From positions 7,501 through 71,500 of the forward strand of contig NZ_KE383875.1 of NCBI RefSeq assembly GCF_000422565.1: DNA of 64,000 bases, given 5' to 3'. The position numbers were made by a program, and so were the translations under genes. Every line of letters starts with the position of its first letter. The stretch's first letter is position 1. Positions 36,448-46,506 of this stretch are shown one piece after another. The notes under the pieces are model-generated. The model did no database searches. It was not told the DNA's origin and saw only the letters and a program-made list of their open reading frames with translations. This DNA comes from Desulfovibrio aminophilus DSM 12254. Lineage in GTDB: Bacteria; Desulfobacterota; Desulfovibrionia; Desulfovibrionales; Desulfovibrionaceae.

Positions 36448-37254
36448 TCAGCGAAAGGCCGCGGCGAAGCGCCCGGGGGTCAGGCCCACCAAGCGCACGA
36501 AATGACGATGCAGATGACTCTGGTCAAAGAAGCCCGAGGCCAGGGCGGCCTCAGCCGGAGACGCGCCCCGGGCCAGCAATTCCTTGGCCCGGGTCACGCG
36601 CAGGTGGCTCTGGAAGGCGTGTGGCGGCAGGCCCACCTCCGCCGAAAAGGCCCGGCACAGGGACCAGGGGTCCGCTCCGCAGGCCTCGGCCAGTTCGGAC
36701 AGGCCGATGTTTTCGCTGAAGCGCTCTTCGAGCAATCGCCGCGCCCAGGCCACGGCCTCGGAACAGGCCCGGGCCGGGGCCGGGGTCGTGTCGCCGTGGG
36801 AGGCCAACCTGGCCAAGGACTCCAGCAGCAGGCCCTGGACCTCCAGGTTGGTGGCGTGCGAACGCACGGCCGACGCCAGCTGGAGCAATCCCTCGAAAAG
36901 CGCGGGGTCGCGCAGCACCGGGAAACGGAAGCGCGGCGGTGCCGACCCCGGGGCCAGCACCGCATCCAGGGCCGATTGCGCGGCCTCGGCCTCCAGACTG
37001 AACATGACGAAGGCGCAGGGGCCGTCCTGGCGCAGGGTGTGTACCTGCCCGGGAACCAACACGAGCACCTCGCCGCTCACGGCCTCGTGCTCGACGCCGC
37101 CCAGGCCGAGCACCCGGCGACCCTGCTCCACCACCCCGAAACACCATGAGGAATGGACGTGGCGGGGCAGACTTCCGCACAGGCCCACCCCGCGCACCAG
37201 GGCCAGTCCGGCCGCCTGTTCTGCGCGGATGAGGACGGGCTGCTTTCCGGCCAT
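36448..37254 (-). CDS. AraC-family regulator with cupin sensor domain
   Basis: A 268-residue activator. The N-terminal cupin-like domain (LPRHVHSSWCFGVVEQGRR...GEVLVLVPGQVHTL) carries metal-type histidines. The C-terminal two helix-turn-helix AraC domain is clear (GLSELAEACGADPWSLCRAFSAEVGLPPHAFQSHLRVTRAKELLARG...SGFFDQSHLHRHFVRLVGLTPGRF). The ATG at 37254 is preferred because GAGGAGG precedes it; a TTG 12 bases upstream is possible. It is 8 bases after the cupin gene, so the two form an operon. Confidence 0.92.
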   Translation of the reverse strand: MAGKQPVLIRAEQAAGLALVRGVGLCGSLPRHVHSSWCFGVVEQGRRVLGLGGVEHEAVSGEVLVLVPGQVHTLRQDGPCAFVMFSLEAEAAQSALDAVLAPGSAPPRFRFPVLRDPALFEGLLQLASAVRSHATNLEVQGLLLESLARLASHGDTTPAPARACSEAVAWARRLLEERFSENIGLSELAEACGADPWSLCRAFSAEVGLPPHAFQSHLRVTRAKELLARGASPAEAALASGFFDQSHLHRHFVRLVGLTPGRFAAAFR

Positions 37255-37262
37255 GCCCCTCC

Positions 37263-37649
37263 TCAAAGGAGCGCGGGCGCGAACACCGCCAGCAGGCGCA
37301 GGCCCTCGGGGCCGGCCTGGACGCTGTGCTCCTGGCCTGCGGGCAGCACTCCGCCCACGCCCGGCTCGTAGGCCGCCTCACGCCCGCCCAGACGGCACGA
37401 GCCACGGCCCTCCAGGACCTGATGCAGTTCCCAGCTGGCCGCGTGGGTGTGCGCGTCGATGGATTTGCCCGGGTCCAGGCGCACGAGGTGCAGGCTGAAC
37501 GAGCCGTCCGTGTCGCGGCCGGTGACGAGATGCTTGAGGGCCACGCCGGGGAACGTGGGATGGGGATTCCAGGGCAGGTCGCGGGCGGCGAGGTCGCGGT
37601 CCGCGCAGGCCACTTTCCCGTCGCAGAAACAATCGAAGAGCGAGGTCAT
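37263..37649 (-). CDS. small cupin protein (ChrR-like)
   Basis: A 128-residue single-domain cupin with the metal motif PGKSIDAHTHAASWELHQVLEGRG and the second motif PAGQEHSVQAGPEGLRLLAVF. The ATG at 37649 has AAGGAG upstream; the longer open frame reaches into the divergent gene's promoter and is not supported. It is co-transcribed with the AraC regulator downstream. The function is unknown; similar proteins are anti-sigma (ChrR) sensors or metal-dependent enzymes. Confidence 0.85.
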   Translation of the reverse strand: MTSLFDCFCDGKVACADRDLAARDLPWNPHPTFPGVALKHLVTGRDTDGSFSLHLVRLDPGKSIDAHTHAASWELHQVLEGRGSCRLGGREAAYEPGVGGVLPAGQEHSVQAGPEGLRLLAVFAPALL

Positions 37650-37782
37650 GGAATGCTCCTTGGTTGAGGATCGATATGCGACCCTCCTAGCAGTCCGGCC
37701 CCCGGCCATCTTGCACGTTCTTGCATCCGAGCGTTGACCTTCCGGCCGTGTTCGGTCAACACCTATGTCAAAGGAGGACTCC

Positions 37783-38430
37783 ATGCGTCGACTCCTCGCC
37801 GCCCTTTTCCTGCTCGCCTTCCTGGCCCCGGCCGCGCCCGCCCTGTCCGGGGCCGAGGAGGACCTCACCCGGGCCGGGTTCGTGGAGCCCGTGGCCCTCG
37901 ACCGCTCCCTCGTTCTGGACATGCGCTACGCCGGCACGAACAACTTCAGCGGACAGGCCGTCTACCCATCGGCCCGGTGCTTCCTGCGCGCCGACGTGGC
38001 CAAACGTCTTCTCGCGGCCCAGGCCGAACTACGGAAAAAGGGCCTCGGGCTCAAGCTCTTCGACTGCTACCGGCCCTTCCACGTCCAGGAGCGCTTCTGG
38101 GCCATCGTACCGGACGAGCGCTACGTGGCCCGGCCGGAAAAGAAGGACGGCGTCATCGTCCAGGGCTCCAAGCATAACCGGGGCGCGGCCGTGGACGTGG
38201 GCCTGGTGGACTCCAAGGAACGGGAACTGCCCATGCCCTCGGGCTTCGACGACTTCACCGAGAAGGCCCACCGCGACTATCAGGGCGCTTCGGCCGAGGC
38301 GTTGAAGAACCGCGCCGCCTTGGAGCGGGCCATGAGCGCCCAGGGCTTCGAGCCCCTGCCCACGGAGTGGTGGCACTTCGACGGCCCCGGCTGGCAGGGC
38401 TATGAGATGCTCGACCTGCCCCTGCCGTAG
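37783..38430 (+). CDS. exported D-alanyl-D-alanine dipeptidase (VanX/DdpX family)
   Basis: A 215-residue zinc dipeptidase that cleaves D-Ala-D-Ala, acting in cell-wall turnover. Residues 1-21 are a signal peptide. Zinc ligands His131 and Asp138 (SKHNRGAAVDVG) and His198, with the catalytic Glu195 (EWWHFD), are intact, as is the substrate Arg in FDCYRPFH. No vanH, vanA or vanS/R lies near, so a housekeeping role is likelier than glycopeptide resistance. The ATG at 37783 has AAGGAGGA upstream. Confidence 0.93.
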   Translation: MRRLLAALFLLAFLAPAAPALSGAEEDLTRAGFVEPVALDRSLVLDMRYAGTNNFSGQAVYPSARCFLRADVAKRLLAAQAELRKKGLGLKLFDCYRPFHVQERFWAIVPDERYVARPEKKDGVIVQGSKHNRGAAVDVGLVDSKERELPMPSGFDDFTEKAHRDYQGASAEALKNRAALERAMSAQGFEPLPTEWWHFDGPGWQGYEMLDLPLP

Positions 38431-38433
38431 CGA

Positions 38434-39303
38434 CTAAATCCAGCTGCGCCGGAAATCCCGGGCGAACTGGCGGAAGGGCACGGGGTCGCGGCCCGAAAGG
38501 TGCTTCACCGCGCCGGTGACCATGCCGGTCACGCCCTCGCGCACCTGACGCGCCAGCCCCAGGAGCATGTTCACGTTCCACTCCGGCAGTCCGGCCGAAA
38601 GCCATGCCTCGCGGGCCTGCTCCTCGGACAGCGGGCGGTAGGCGATCTCCCGCCCGGCCTCGGCCGAGAGGATCGCGGCGACGTCCAGGTTGGACAGGAC
38701 CTCCGGGCCGGTGAGCAGATAGGTGCGGCCCGCGTGTTCCGCGGGATCGAGGAGCACGGCGGCGGCGCAGGCCGCGATGTCGCGGGCGTCGATGAGGCTC
38801 GTGCGGCTGTCCGCCTCGGGCAGGGAGAAGCGGTTCTTCTCGCGGATCTCCCCGGAGAGGCGCAAGGCGTAGTTCTGCATGAACACGTTGGGCCGCAGGA
38901 TGGTGAACGGCAGGCCGCTCTCCTCCAGGGCGTGGTCCACGCCGCCATGCACCTTGCCGAGCTGGAAGTGGGCCTCGGTGTCGGCCAGCAGCGCCGAGGA
39001 GCGGACCACATGGCCCACCCCCGCGGCCTTGGCCGCATCCAGGGCCGCCAACCCCCAGCGCTTCATGGCCTCGGTGAAGGGCAGGAGCAGGAAAACCCGG
39101 GCCTTGCCCTCCATGATCCGGCCCAGCGATTCGGCGTCGGAATAGCTGAAGACCTCGGCCCGTACGCCTTGGGCCTCCAGGGCCGAGGCCTTGTCCTCGG
39201 AGGTCACGCCCGCGACCACGGCCGCGCCGCGCTCGGAAAGCAGGCGCACCAGCTCGCGGCCGATGATTCCGGTGGCCCCGGTGACGAGAATGCGTTCGGC
39301 CAT
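38434..39303 (-). CDS. NmrA/YtfG-type NAD(P)-binding SDR-like protein
   Basis: A 289-residue Rossmann-fold protein. The dinucleotide motif is GATGIIGRELV (residues about 9-19) and the extended-SDR-like body fits the NmrA/quinone-reductase 2 subgroup (HVVRSSALLADT, LPFTILRPNVFMQNY, LTGPEVLSNLDVAAILS). Family members are NADPH-dependent quinone oxidoreductases or redox sensors. The gene starts three bases after folD, so they are co-transcribed, and is convergent with the dipeptidase. Confidence 0.88.
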   Translation of the reverse strand: MAERILVTGATGIIGRELVRLLSERGAAVVAGVTSEDKASALEAQGVRAEVFSYSDAESLGRIMEGKARVFLLLPFTEAMKRWGLAALDAAKAAGVGHVVRSSALLADTEAHFQLGKVHGGVDHALEESGLPFTILRPNVFMQNYALRLSGEIREKNRFSLPEADSRTSLIDARDIAACAAAVLLDPAEHAGRTYLLTGPEVLSNLDVAAILSAEAGREIAYRPLSEEQAREAWLSAGLPEWNVNMLLGLARQVREGVTGMVTGAVKHLSGRDPVPFRQFARDFRRSWI

Positions 39304-39306
39304 GCC

Positions 39307-40173
39307 CTACTCCTTCGCGCCCACGTGGGCCTTGTAGCCGTCGATGGTGTTCTTCAGCAGCTGGGCGATGGTCATGGGCCCCACGCCGCCGGGCACCGGG
39401 GTCAGGGCCGAGGCCTTCTCCTTGACGCTCTCGAAGTCGCAGTCGCCCACCAGCCCGTCGTCCGTGCGGTTGATGCCCACGTCCACGACCACGGCCCCGG
39501 GCTTGATCATGTCGCCGGTGACGAAGCGCGGACGGCCCACGGCCACGAAGAGGAAGTCCGCCTCCAGGCATTCCCTGCCCAGATCCGCCGTGCCGGAATG
39601 GCAGAGCGTGACCGTGGCGTTGGCGCAGGCTCCGCTCTGGCCGAGCATGAGCGCCAGGGGCTTGCCCACGATGTTGCTGCGGCCCACCACCACGGCCTTC
39701 TTGCAGGCCGGAGAGAGGTTGTAGCGCCGCAGCAGCTCCATGACTCCGGCCGGGGTGCAGGAGCGGAACCCGGGCAGGCCCAGGGTCAGCTTGCCCACGT
39801 TCACCGGATGGAAGCCGTCCACGTCCTTGCCAGGGTCGATGAGCTCCAGGCAGCGCTGGCCGTCCAGCCCGGCGGGCAGGGGCAGCTGGAGCAGGATGCC
39901 GTCCACGGTCACATCGCGGTTGAGCCGCTGGATGAGGCCCTCCAACTCGTTCTGGGAGGTCTCCACCGGGAGGTGAAAGGGGAAGGAAACGATGCCCGCC
40001 TCGGCGCAGGCCCGCTCCTTGTTGCGCACGTAGACCTGCGAGGCCGGGTCCTGGCCCACCAGGATCACGGCCAGACCCGGGGCGCGGCCGTAGCGGGCCT
40101 TGAGCGTCTCGACCTCTTCGCGGATCTCGGCGCGGATTTCCTGGGCCACCTTCTTGCCGTCCAGAAGGATCAT
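39307..40173 (-). CDS. folD: methylenetetrahydrofolate dehydrogenase / cyclohydrolase
   Basis: A 288-residue bifunctional enzyme interconverting methylene-, methenyl- and 10-formyl-tetrahydrofolate. Signatures include YVRNKERACAEAGI, the lactone/NADP site VVVGRSNIVGKPLALML and PVPGGVGPMTIAQLLKNT. The catalytic Lys lies in YVRNKERAC. GGGAG precedes the ATG. It is followed closely by the NmrA-type gene. Confidence 0.96.
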   Translation of the reverse strand: MILLDGKKVAQEIRAEIREEVETLKARYGRAPGLAVILVGQDPASQVYVRNKERACAEAGIVSFPFHLPVETSQNELEGLIQRLNRDVTVDGILLQLPLPAGLDGQRCLELIDPGKDVDGFHPVNVGKLTLGLPGFRSCTPAGVMELLRRYNLSPACKKAVVVGRSNIVGKPLALMLGQSGACANATVTLCHSGTADLGRECLEADFLFVAVGRPRFVTGDMIKPGAVVVDVGINRTDDGLVGDCDFESVKEKASALTPVPGGVGPMTIAQLLKNTIDGYKAHVGAKE

Positions 40174-40300
40174 GGGGTTCTCCCTTGTGCTTGAGGATTC
40201 GGAAGCCGGAACGGCCCTCCGGGCCGACGCTTCCGTACGGGATCATACGGACAGGCGGGGCCGAGGGCAAGGACGGACGCGAATGCGGCGGGGGACGACG

Positions 40301-40336
40301 AAAAAGGGGCGTCGGCGGAGGAACCGCCGACGCCCC
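40301..40336 (-). terminator. terminator after enolase
   Basis: GGGGCGTCGGCGG (40306-40318) pairs perfectly with CCGCCGACGCCCC (40324-40336). The A5 at 40301-40305 gives a T-run on the minus strand. It lies 30 bases past the eno stop. Confidence 0.92.
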
Positions 40337-40365
40337 GCATAGGAGCGCCGCAGAAAGGCGGGAGC

Positions 40366-41724
<1,359 letters not shown>

Positions 41725-41759
41725 TCATCCGCTGCTCAAATGTCAATGTCCGGGCGGCC

Positions 41760-42530
41760 TCACTTCCCGCGTCGCCGGTACAGCGCCGCGAGTCCCTCGA
41801 ACATGAGGTCCGGCAACACGGCCCGAATGGCCGGGCAGACCCGGGCCACACTGGGGGCCAAACCACCGGTGGCGGCCACGAAGGCATGGCCGCCCATGAC
41901 CTCGGACAGCCGCGCCGCCAGGCCCTCCACCTGGGCCGCCGCGCCGAAAAGCAAACCCTGGTTCAGGCTCTCCATGGTGCCCACGTCGATGCGCAGATGG
42001 TCCGAGGAAAGCTCCAGCGTGGGCAGGGGCAGCTTGGCCGTCTCCACATGCAGGGAACGGGCAGAGGACAGCAGGCCCGGGCAGATGAGCCCCCCCAGGA
42101 GCGCGTCGCCCCGGATGCAGTCGAAGGTGGTGGCCGTGCCGAAATCCACCACGATGAGCCGCTCCTCGGCGGGGAAGCGCAGCCGGGCGGCGTAGGAGCC
42201 CACCAGGCGATCCGCGCCCACCTCCCAGGGTTTGAGGTAGCGGTTCTCCATGGGCACGGGCAAATCCTCGGGCACGGCCAGGGCGCCCCAGCCCAGCCGC
42301 GCGGCGGCCTCGCGGATCACGGGGTCGGCGGGCGGCACCACTGAGGCGAAGACCAGCGCGGCGGGGCCGCTTCCAGCCGCCGCCCGCACGAGCCACTCCG
42401 TCCAGGCTTCGGCATCGTAAGCCTTGTGCCCGGAGACGCGCTCCTCCGGCCCGAGAAATCCGCCGGGGCCCACGGGCCTGGCCTTGGCCTGGGTGTTGCC
42501 CACGTCCAGGACGAGTATCTTTTCCTCCAT
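41760..42530 (-). CDS. coaX: type III pantothenate kinase
   Basis: A 256-residue ASKHA-fold kinase making 4'-phosphopantothenate, the first step of CoA synthesis. Signatures: phosphate loop LVLDVGNTQAK, KPWEVGADRLVGSYAA, DFGTATTFDCI with the catalytic Asp, and GGLICPGLLSSARSLH. I chose the ATG at 42530 because homology begins there (EEKILVLDVGNT). Enolase follows on the same strand after 95 bases. Confidence 0.94.
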   Translation of the reverse strand: MEEKILVLDVGNTQAKARPVGPGGFLGPEERVSGHKAYDAEAWTEWLVRAAAGSGPAALVFASVVPPADPVIREAAARLGWGALAVPEDLPVPMENRYLKPWEVGADRLVGSYAARLRFPAEERLIVVDFGTATTFDCIRGDALLGGLICPGLLSSARSLHVETAKLPLPTLELSSDHLRIDVGTMESLNQGLLFGAAAQVEGLAARLSEVMGGHAFVAATGGLAPSVARVCPAIRAVLPDLMFEGLAALYRRRGK

Positions 42531-42610
42531 GTATTCCAGCTCCGATGGCTTGATGCGCCGAATCAGGAAGAGTATGTCATCGGTTCCGGCGACCCGCAAG
42601 AACGAACCAA

Positions 42611-42628
42611 CCGCGCGGCGCCGCGCGG
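42611..42628. other. 18-base perfect GC palindrome upstream of the bd-like operon
   Basis: CCGCGCGGC followed by its exact complement. It sits in the 163-base gap between divergent coaX (-) and the bd-like operon (+). It could form a hairpin or serve as a dimeric regulator site; nothing in the sequence decides this. A shorter hairpin (GTCGG-TATG-CCGAC, 42665-42678) lies next to the downstream ribosome site. Confidence 0.35.
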
Positions 42629-42693
42629 AAAATCATACCGCGCCCCCGTCGGGCAGGCTATATCGTCGGTATGCCGACACGAGGAGGAGGACT

Positions 42694-43734
42694 ATGGATC
42701 CCCGACTGCTCATTCCCGCGCCGGACACCATCCCGGTGCCCTGGGGCTGGTTCGACGCGCTCCTGCACATCACGTTCGTAGCCCACATCCTGCTCATGAA
42801 CGCGGTGGTCGGCGGCGCGGCCATCGCTCTCGCGGCGCACCTGCGCGGCTCGAACACGGCCCTGGCCAAGGATCTCTCCACCAAGATGCCCACGGCCCTG
42901 GCCCTGACCATCAACATGGGCGTCGCCCCCCTGCTCTTTCTCCAAGTGCTCTACGGAAACTTCGTCTACACCAGTTCCGTGATCATGGCCGCCTGGTGGC
43001 TTTCGGTCATCATTCTGGTCATGGCCGCCTACTACGGCCTGTACATCTACGACTTCCGCTTCGACACGAGCGGCGCACGCCCCCTGCTCATCGCCGTCCC
43101 CCTGGCCCTGCTCGTGTGCGTCGGCTTCCTCTTCTCCAACAATATGACCCTGATGCTCGACCCGGCCCGCTGGACCGCCTGGTTCGATAACCGCACGGGC
43201 ACACTGCTCAACCTGGGCGACCCCATGCTCCTGCCCCGCTGGCTGCACTTCATGGTCGGAGCCCTGGCCGTGGGCGGCCTGGCCGTGGCCCTGCTGGGCC
43301 GGACCAAGGGCGACCGGGAGTATGTGCGCACGGGCCTGGCTTGGTTCACCCGAGCCACCCTGGCCCAGCTCGTGTTCGGGGTCTGGTTTCTGCTCTCGCT
43401 GCCCGATCCGGCCTTGAAGCAATTTCTGGGCGGCAACATCACCTCCGCCCTGCTTTTAACCGGAGCCCTGATCCTGGCGGCGGCCTCCCTTGTCACGGCC
43501 TTCCGGGGCAACGTGCCCGGAACCCTGCTCTGGACCGTGCTCACCGTGGCCGCCATGGCCCTCGTCCGCGACCGGTTGCGGGATATCCTGCTCTCGCCTT
43601 ACCAGGACATCCGCTCCCTGGCCGTGACCTCCGAATACTCGCCCATGGTGCTCTTCCTGGCCGTGTTCCTCCTGGCCATCCCCGTGGTGGCCTGGCTCGT
43701 CCGCCAATACCTGCGGGCCGTGAAGGAGTCCTGA
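42694..43734 (+). CDS. CydA-related membrane subunit (bd-superfamily partner, no c-haem)
   Basis: A 346-residue protein with about eight to nine transmembrane helices and no CxxCH. The N-terminal ALLHITFVAHILLMNAVVGG parallels AVLHVYVAHFAVGGG of the downstream CydA-like protein, with His25 at the place of the haem b595 ligand. LPRWLHFMVGALAVGG puts His185 where CydA has His186, the b558 ligand. The two acidic residues of CydA helix III are not seen. AGGAGGAGG precedes the ATG. It ends one base before the next gene's ATG, so the two proteins probably form one complex. Alignment is by eye. Confidence 0.75.
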   Translation: MDPRLLIPAPDTIPVPWGWFDALLHITFVAHILLMNAVVGGAAIALAAHLRGSNTALAKDLSTKMPTALALTINMGVAPLLFLQVLYGNFVYTSSVIMAAWWLSVIILVMAAYYGLYIYDFRFDTSGARPLLIAVPLALLVCVGFLFSNNMTLMLDPARWTAWFDNRTGTLLNLGDPMLLPRWLHFMVGALAVGGLAVALLGRTKGDREYVRTGLAWFTRATLAQLVFGVWFLLSLPDPALKQFLGGNITSALLLTGALILAAASLVTAFRGNVPGTLLWTVLTVAAMALVRDRLRDILLSPYQDIRSLAVTSEYSPMVLFLAVFLLAIPVVAWLVRQYLRAVKES

Positions 43735-43735
43735 G

Positions 43736-46384
43736 ATGGAATATCCCTACTGGCAACTCACCGCCCTGGGCGGCGGATTCTGGATCGCGCTGATCGCCGT
43801 GCTGCACGTCTACGTGGCCCACTTCGCCGTGGGCGGCGGCCTCTTCCTGCCCCTGGTGGAGACCCGCGCCGCCCGCGAGAACAACCCGCACATGCTGGCC
43901 TACGTCAAGAAGCACGCCAAGTTCTTCCTCCTGCTCACCATGGTCTTCGGCGGCGTGTCGGGCGTGGGCATCTGGTTCACCATCGCCCTGCTCTCGCCCC
44001 AGGCCACTTCGACCCTGATCCACGTCTTCGTCTGGGGCTGGGCCACGGAATGGGTCTTCTTCGTCATCGAGATCGCGGCCCTGCTGGTCTACTATTACGG
44101 CTTCGACCGCATGGACCGGAAGACCCACATCCGCGTGGGCTGGATCTATTTCGGCGCGGGCTACGCCTCGCTGTTCATCATCAACGGCATCCTGACCTTC
44201 ATGCTCGACACCGGGGCCTGGGCCCAGAACCACTCCTTCTGGAGCGGCTTCTTCAACCCCGGCTTCTGGCCCTCCACGGTCTTCCGCACCGTCCTCACCG
44301 GCATGATCGCCGGAATGTTCGGCCTCGTCACCGCCACCCGGGTGGCGGACGACCAGACCCGGCTGGCCCTGGTGCGCTCCTGCGCCAAGTGGACCCTGAT
44401 CTGCTTCCTGCTGGCCGTGCCCTCGGGCGGGTGGAACATCACCGCCCTGCCTCCCGAGGCCCAGGCCCTGATGGCCGCCAAATACGGCCGCGTGGCCTTC
44501 TTCATCAAGGTCTTCCTGGTCGCTGGCGGCCTCGCCTCCCTGGGCGCGCTGATCCTGGCCCTGCGCCTGCCCCGGGCCGTGGGCCCCAAACTGGCCCTGG
44601 TCGTGCTCCTGACCGGTCTGGTCTCCTTCGGCGGTTTCGAGTTCACCCGCGAGGCCGGGCGCAAGCCCTGGCTCATTCCGAACCACACCTATTCCAACTC
44701 CCTGCGCCCGGCCTACTTGGCCCCGGTCGAGGCCCAGGGACTGCTGCGCGCGGCCAAGTGGTCCGGCATCGGCGAGATCACCCAGGACAACCGCCTGAAG
44801 GCGGGCCGGGTGATCTTCGACCTGCAATGCTCCTCCTGCCACTCGGTGGGCGGCCCCATGAACGACATCCTGCCCAGGACCGCCAAATTCGGCCTCTTCG
44901 GCATGGACTCGTTCCTCAACGGCGTCGGCAAGGTGAACACCTACATGCCGCCCTTCGCCGGAACCCTTGAAGAGCGCCAGGCCCTGGCCGCCTTCATCGT
45001 CGAAGGCCTGCACGGCAAGAAGGACTCCGTCGAGAACAAGGCAGTGGAACCGGCGGACCAGCCCGTGCCCACGCCTCCTTTCGACAAGAATGGCGACGAA
45101 TACGTTCTGCTGGCCTGGAACACCCTCGGAATGCACTGCATCTCGGACTCGGACCCCTTCTGGGTTCTCCTGCCTCCGGCCAACGACCTGCGCGCGGTGC
45201 TCATCCGGCGCGGACCCGGCCCCCAGCAAGTCACCGAGGGGGTGACTCTGACCTACGCCGTGGAGCCCGGCTTCGAGTCTCCGGTCAAACACGTGGAGTT
45301 CTGGAAACACGCCAAGTCCTTGTTCGGCAAGGAGCTGCCCGAAAACGTGGGGCTCTCGGGCGAAGGCCTCTCCGGCGAAATGAAATATGACGCCAAGAGC
45401 GGCTTGTACGGCGCGGACCTCATCCCGGTGGTGCCCTATCCCGACCAGGGCGGCTACAACCCCTATCCGCTGTTCACCGTGGAGGCCCGCGACACGGCGA
45501 GCGGCAAGCTCCTGGCCAAGACCGAGGTCGTGGCCCCCACCTCCACGGAGATGGGCTGCCGCAACTGCCACGGCGGCCCCTGGAAGGTGGACGGCGTGGC
45601 GGGCATCGCCGACCCGGCCGCCGAGGACGTGCTCAAGGTTCACGACCGCATGAACGGAACCACGCTCCAGGCCGACGCCAAGGCCGGGAAGCCCCGCCTC
45701 TGCCAGAGCTGCCACCCCGATCCGGTGCTCGGCTCCCAGGGCGATCCCAAGAACTACCCGGGCCTCATGAACCTGCCCGCAGCCCTGCACGGCTTCCACG
45801 CCGGCCACCTCACCGGGCGCGGCGAAGAAGCCTGCCACACCTGCCACCCCAACCGTCCGGACGGCCCCACCCGCTGCCTGCGCGGCGTGCACGGGACCAT
45901 CGGAATCACCTGTGTGCGCTGCCACGGCTACATGGAGGACCATGCCGTCAGCCTGCTCAAGGGGCAGGAAGGCAAACGCTCGGCCGCCAAGCTTCTGGGG
46001 CTGATCACTCCCCGCACGGTGGCCACGAAGGACGAGGTCAAGGCGCGTACGCCCTGGTTCCAGGAACCCGACTGCCTGACCTGCCACACGGACTATTCGG
46101 TGCCGGACATGGAGAAGGCCAACGCCTTCAATACCTGGACCGCCGACGCCAAGGGCCTCTTCCGCATGCGCAAGGACGACATGGAGGCCCTGCCCTGCGC
46201 GGCCTGCCACAACAGTCCGCACACCGAGTATCCGGCGCTCAACGCCTACGGCGACGACCGCGACAACGTCCAGCCGCTCCAGTACCAGGGCGTGGCCGCG
46301 CCCATCGGCGGCCAGAAGAACTGCCCGGTCTGCCACGGGGAGGAGAAGGACGTACCGGCCCACCACCCGAACATGATCCGCTGA
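43736..46384 (+). CDS. CydA-like membrane domain fused to octahaem c-type cytochrome
   Basis: An 882-residue fusion. Residues about 12-305 are membrane-spanning and CydA-like: His24 (b595 position), Glu105 and Glu112, and the GRKPW motif (308-312; GRQPW in CydA). The helix after GRxPW is missing, leaving the C-terminus periplasmic. A monohaem domain follows (CSSCH 365-369, Met ligand in YMPPF), then a domain with WNTLGMHC (about 450-600), then seven CxxCH (608, 656, 700, 726, 780, 821, 863). The CydA b558 ligand His186 is replaced by Arg184. It probably moves electrons between the membrane and periplasmic cytochromes. Whether it reduces O2 cannot be seen. Confidence 0.82.
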   Translation: MEYPYWQLTALGGGFWIALIAVLHVYVAHFAVGGGLFLPLVETRAARENNPHMLAYVKKHAKFFLLLTMVFGGVSGVGIWFTIALLSPQATSTLIHVFVWGWATEWVFFVIEIAALLVYYYGFDRMDRKTHIRVGWIYFGAGYASLFIINGILTFMLDTGAWAQNHSFWSGFFNPGFWPSTVFRTVLTGMIAGMFGLVTATRVADDQTRLALVRSCAKWTLICFLLAVPSGGWNITALPPEAQALMAAKYGRVAFFIKVFLVAGGLASLGALILALRLPRAVGPKLALVVLLTGLVSFGGFEFTREAGRKPWLIPNHTYSNSLRPAYLAPVEAQGLLRAAKWSGIGEITQDNRLKAGRVIFDLQCSSCHSVGGPMNDILPRTAKFGLFGMDSFLNGVGKVNTYMPPFAGTLEERQALAAFIVEGLHGKKDSVENKAVEPADQPVPTPPFDKNGDEYVLLAWNTLGMHCISDSDPFWVLLPPANDLRAVLIRRGPGPQQVTEGVTLTYAVEPGFESPVKHVEFWKHAKSLFGKELPENVGLSGEGLSGEMKYDAKSGLYGADLIPVVPYPDQGGYNPYPLFTVEARDTASGKLLAKTEVVAPTSTEMGCRNCHGGPWKVDGVAGIADPAAEDVLKVHDRMNGTTLQADAKAGKPRLCQSCHPDPVLGSQGDPKNYPGLMNLPAALHGFHAGHLTGRGEEACHTCHPNRPDGPTRCLRGVHGTIGITCVRCHGYMEDHAVSLLKGQEGKRSAAKLLGLITPRTVATKDEVKARTPWFQEPDCLTCHTDYSVPDMEKANAFNTWTADAKGLFRMRKDDMEALPCAACHNSPHTEYPALNAYGDDRDNVQPLQYQGVAAPIGGQKNCPVCHGEEKDVPAHHPNMIR

Positions 46385-46406
46385 ACGCGGCACACCGCGA
46401 CGCATG

Positions 46407-46436
46407 AAAAAGGGAACCGCAAGGTTCCCTTTTTTT
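46407..46436. terminator. terminator after the bd-like/multihaem operon
   Basis: AAAAAGGGAACC (46407-46418) pairs with GGTTCCCTTTTT over a GCAA tetraloop and is followed by a T-run. The leading A-run lets it also act on the minus strand. Confidence 0.93.
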
Positions 46437-46463
46437 GCGCCCGCCCACAGCCGGGAAACACGA

Positions 46464-46482
46464 AGGGGGCCTGAAGGCCCCC
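46464..46482 (-). terminator. possible terminator of the CBS/NhaD-type unit
   Basis: GGGGGCC and GGCCCCC arms with a short loop lie 25 bases past the transporter stop. The T-run on the minus strand is poor, so the hairpin at 46407-46436 may do the work. Confidence 0.4.
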
Positions 46483-46506
46483 GTCCATGCGCCGTCTCCG
46501 GCGAGG

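Noticed and set aside
37783-38430. Glycopeptide-resistance cluster because of the VanX-like dipeptidase.
   Set aside because: No vanA/vanH-type or VanRS genes nearby, and the protein has a signal peptide. A periplasmic cell-wall turnover role is more likely.
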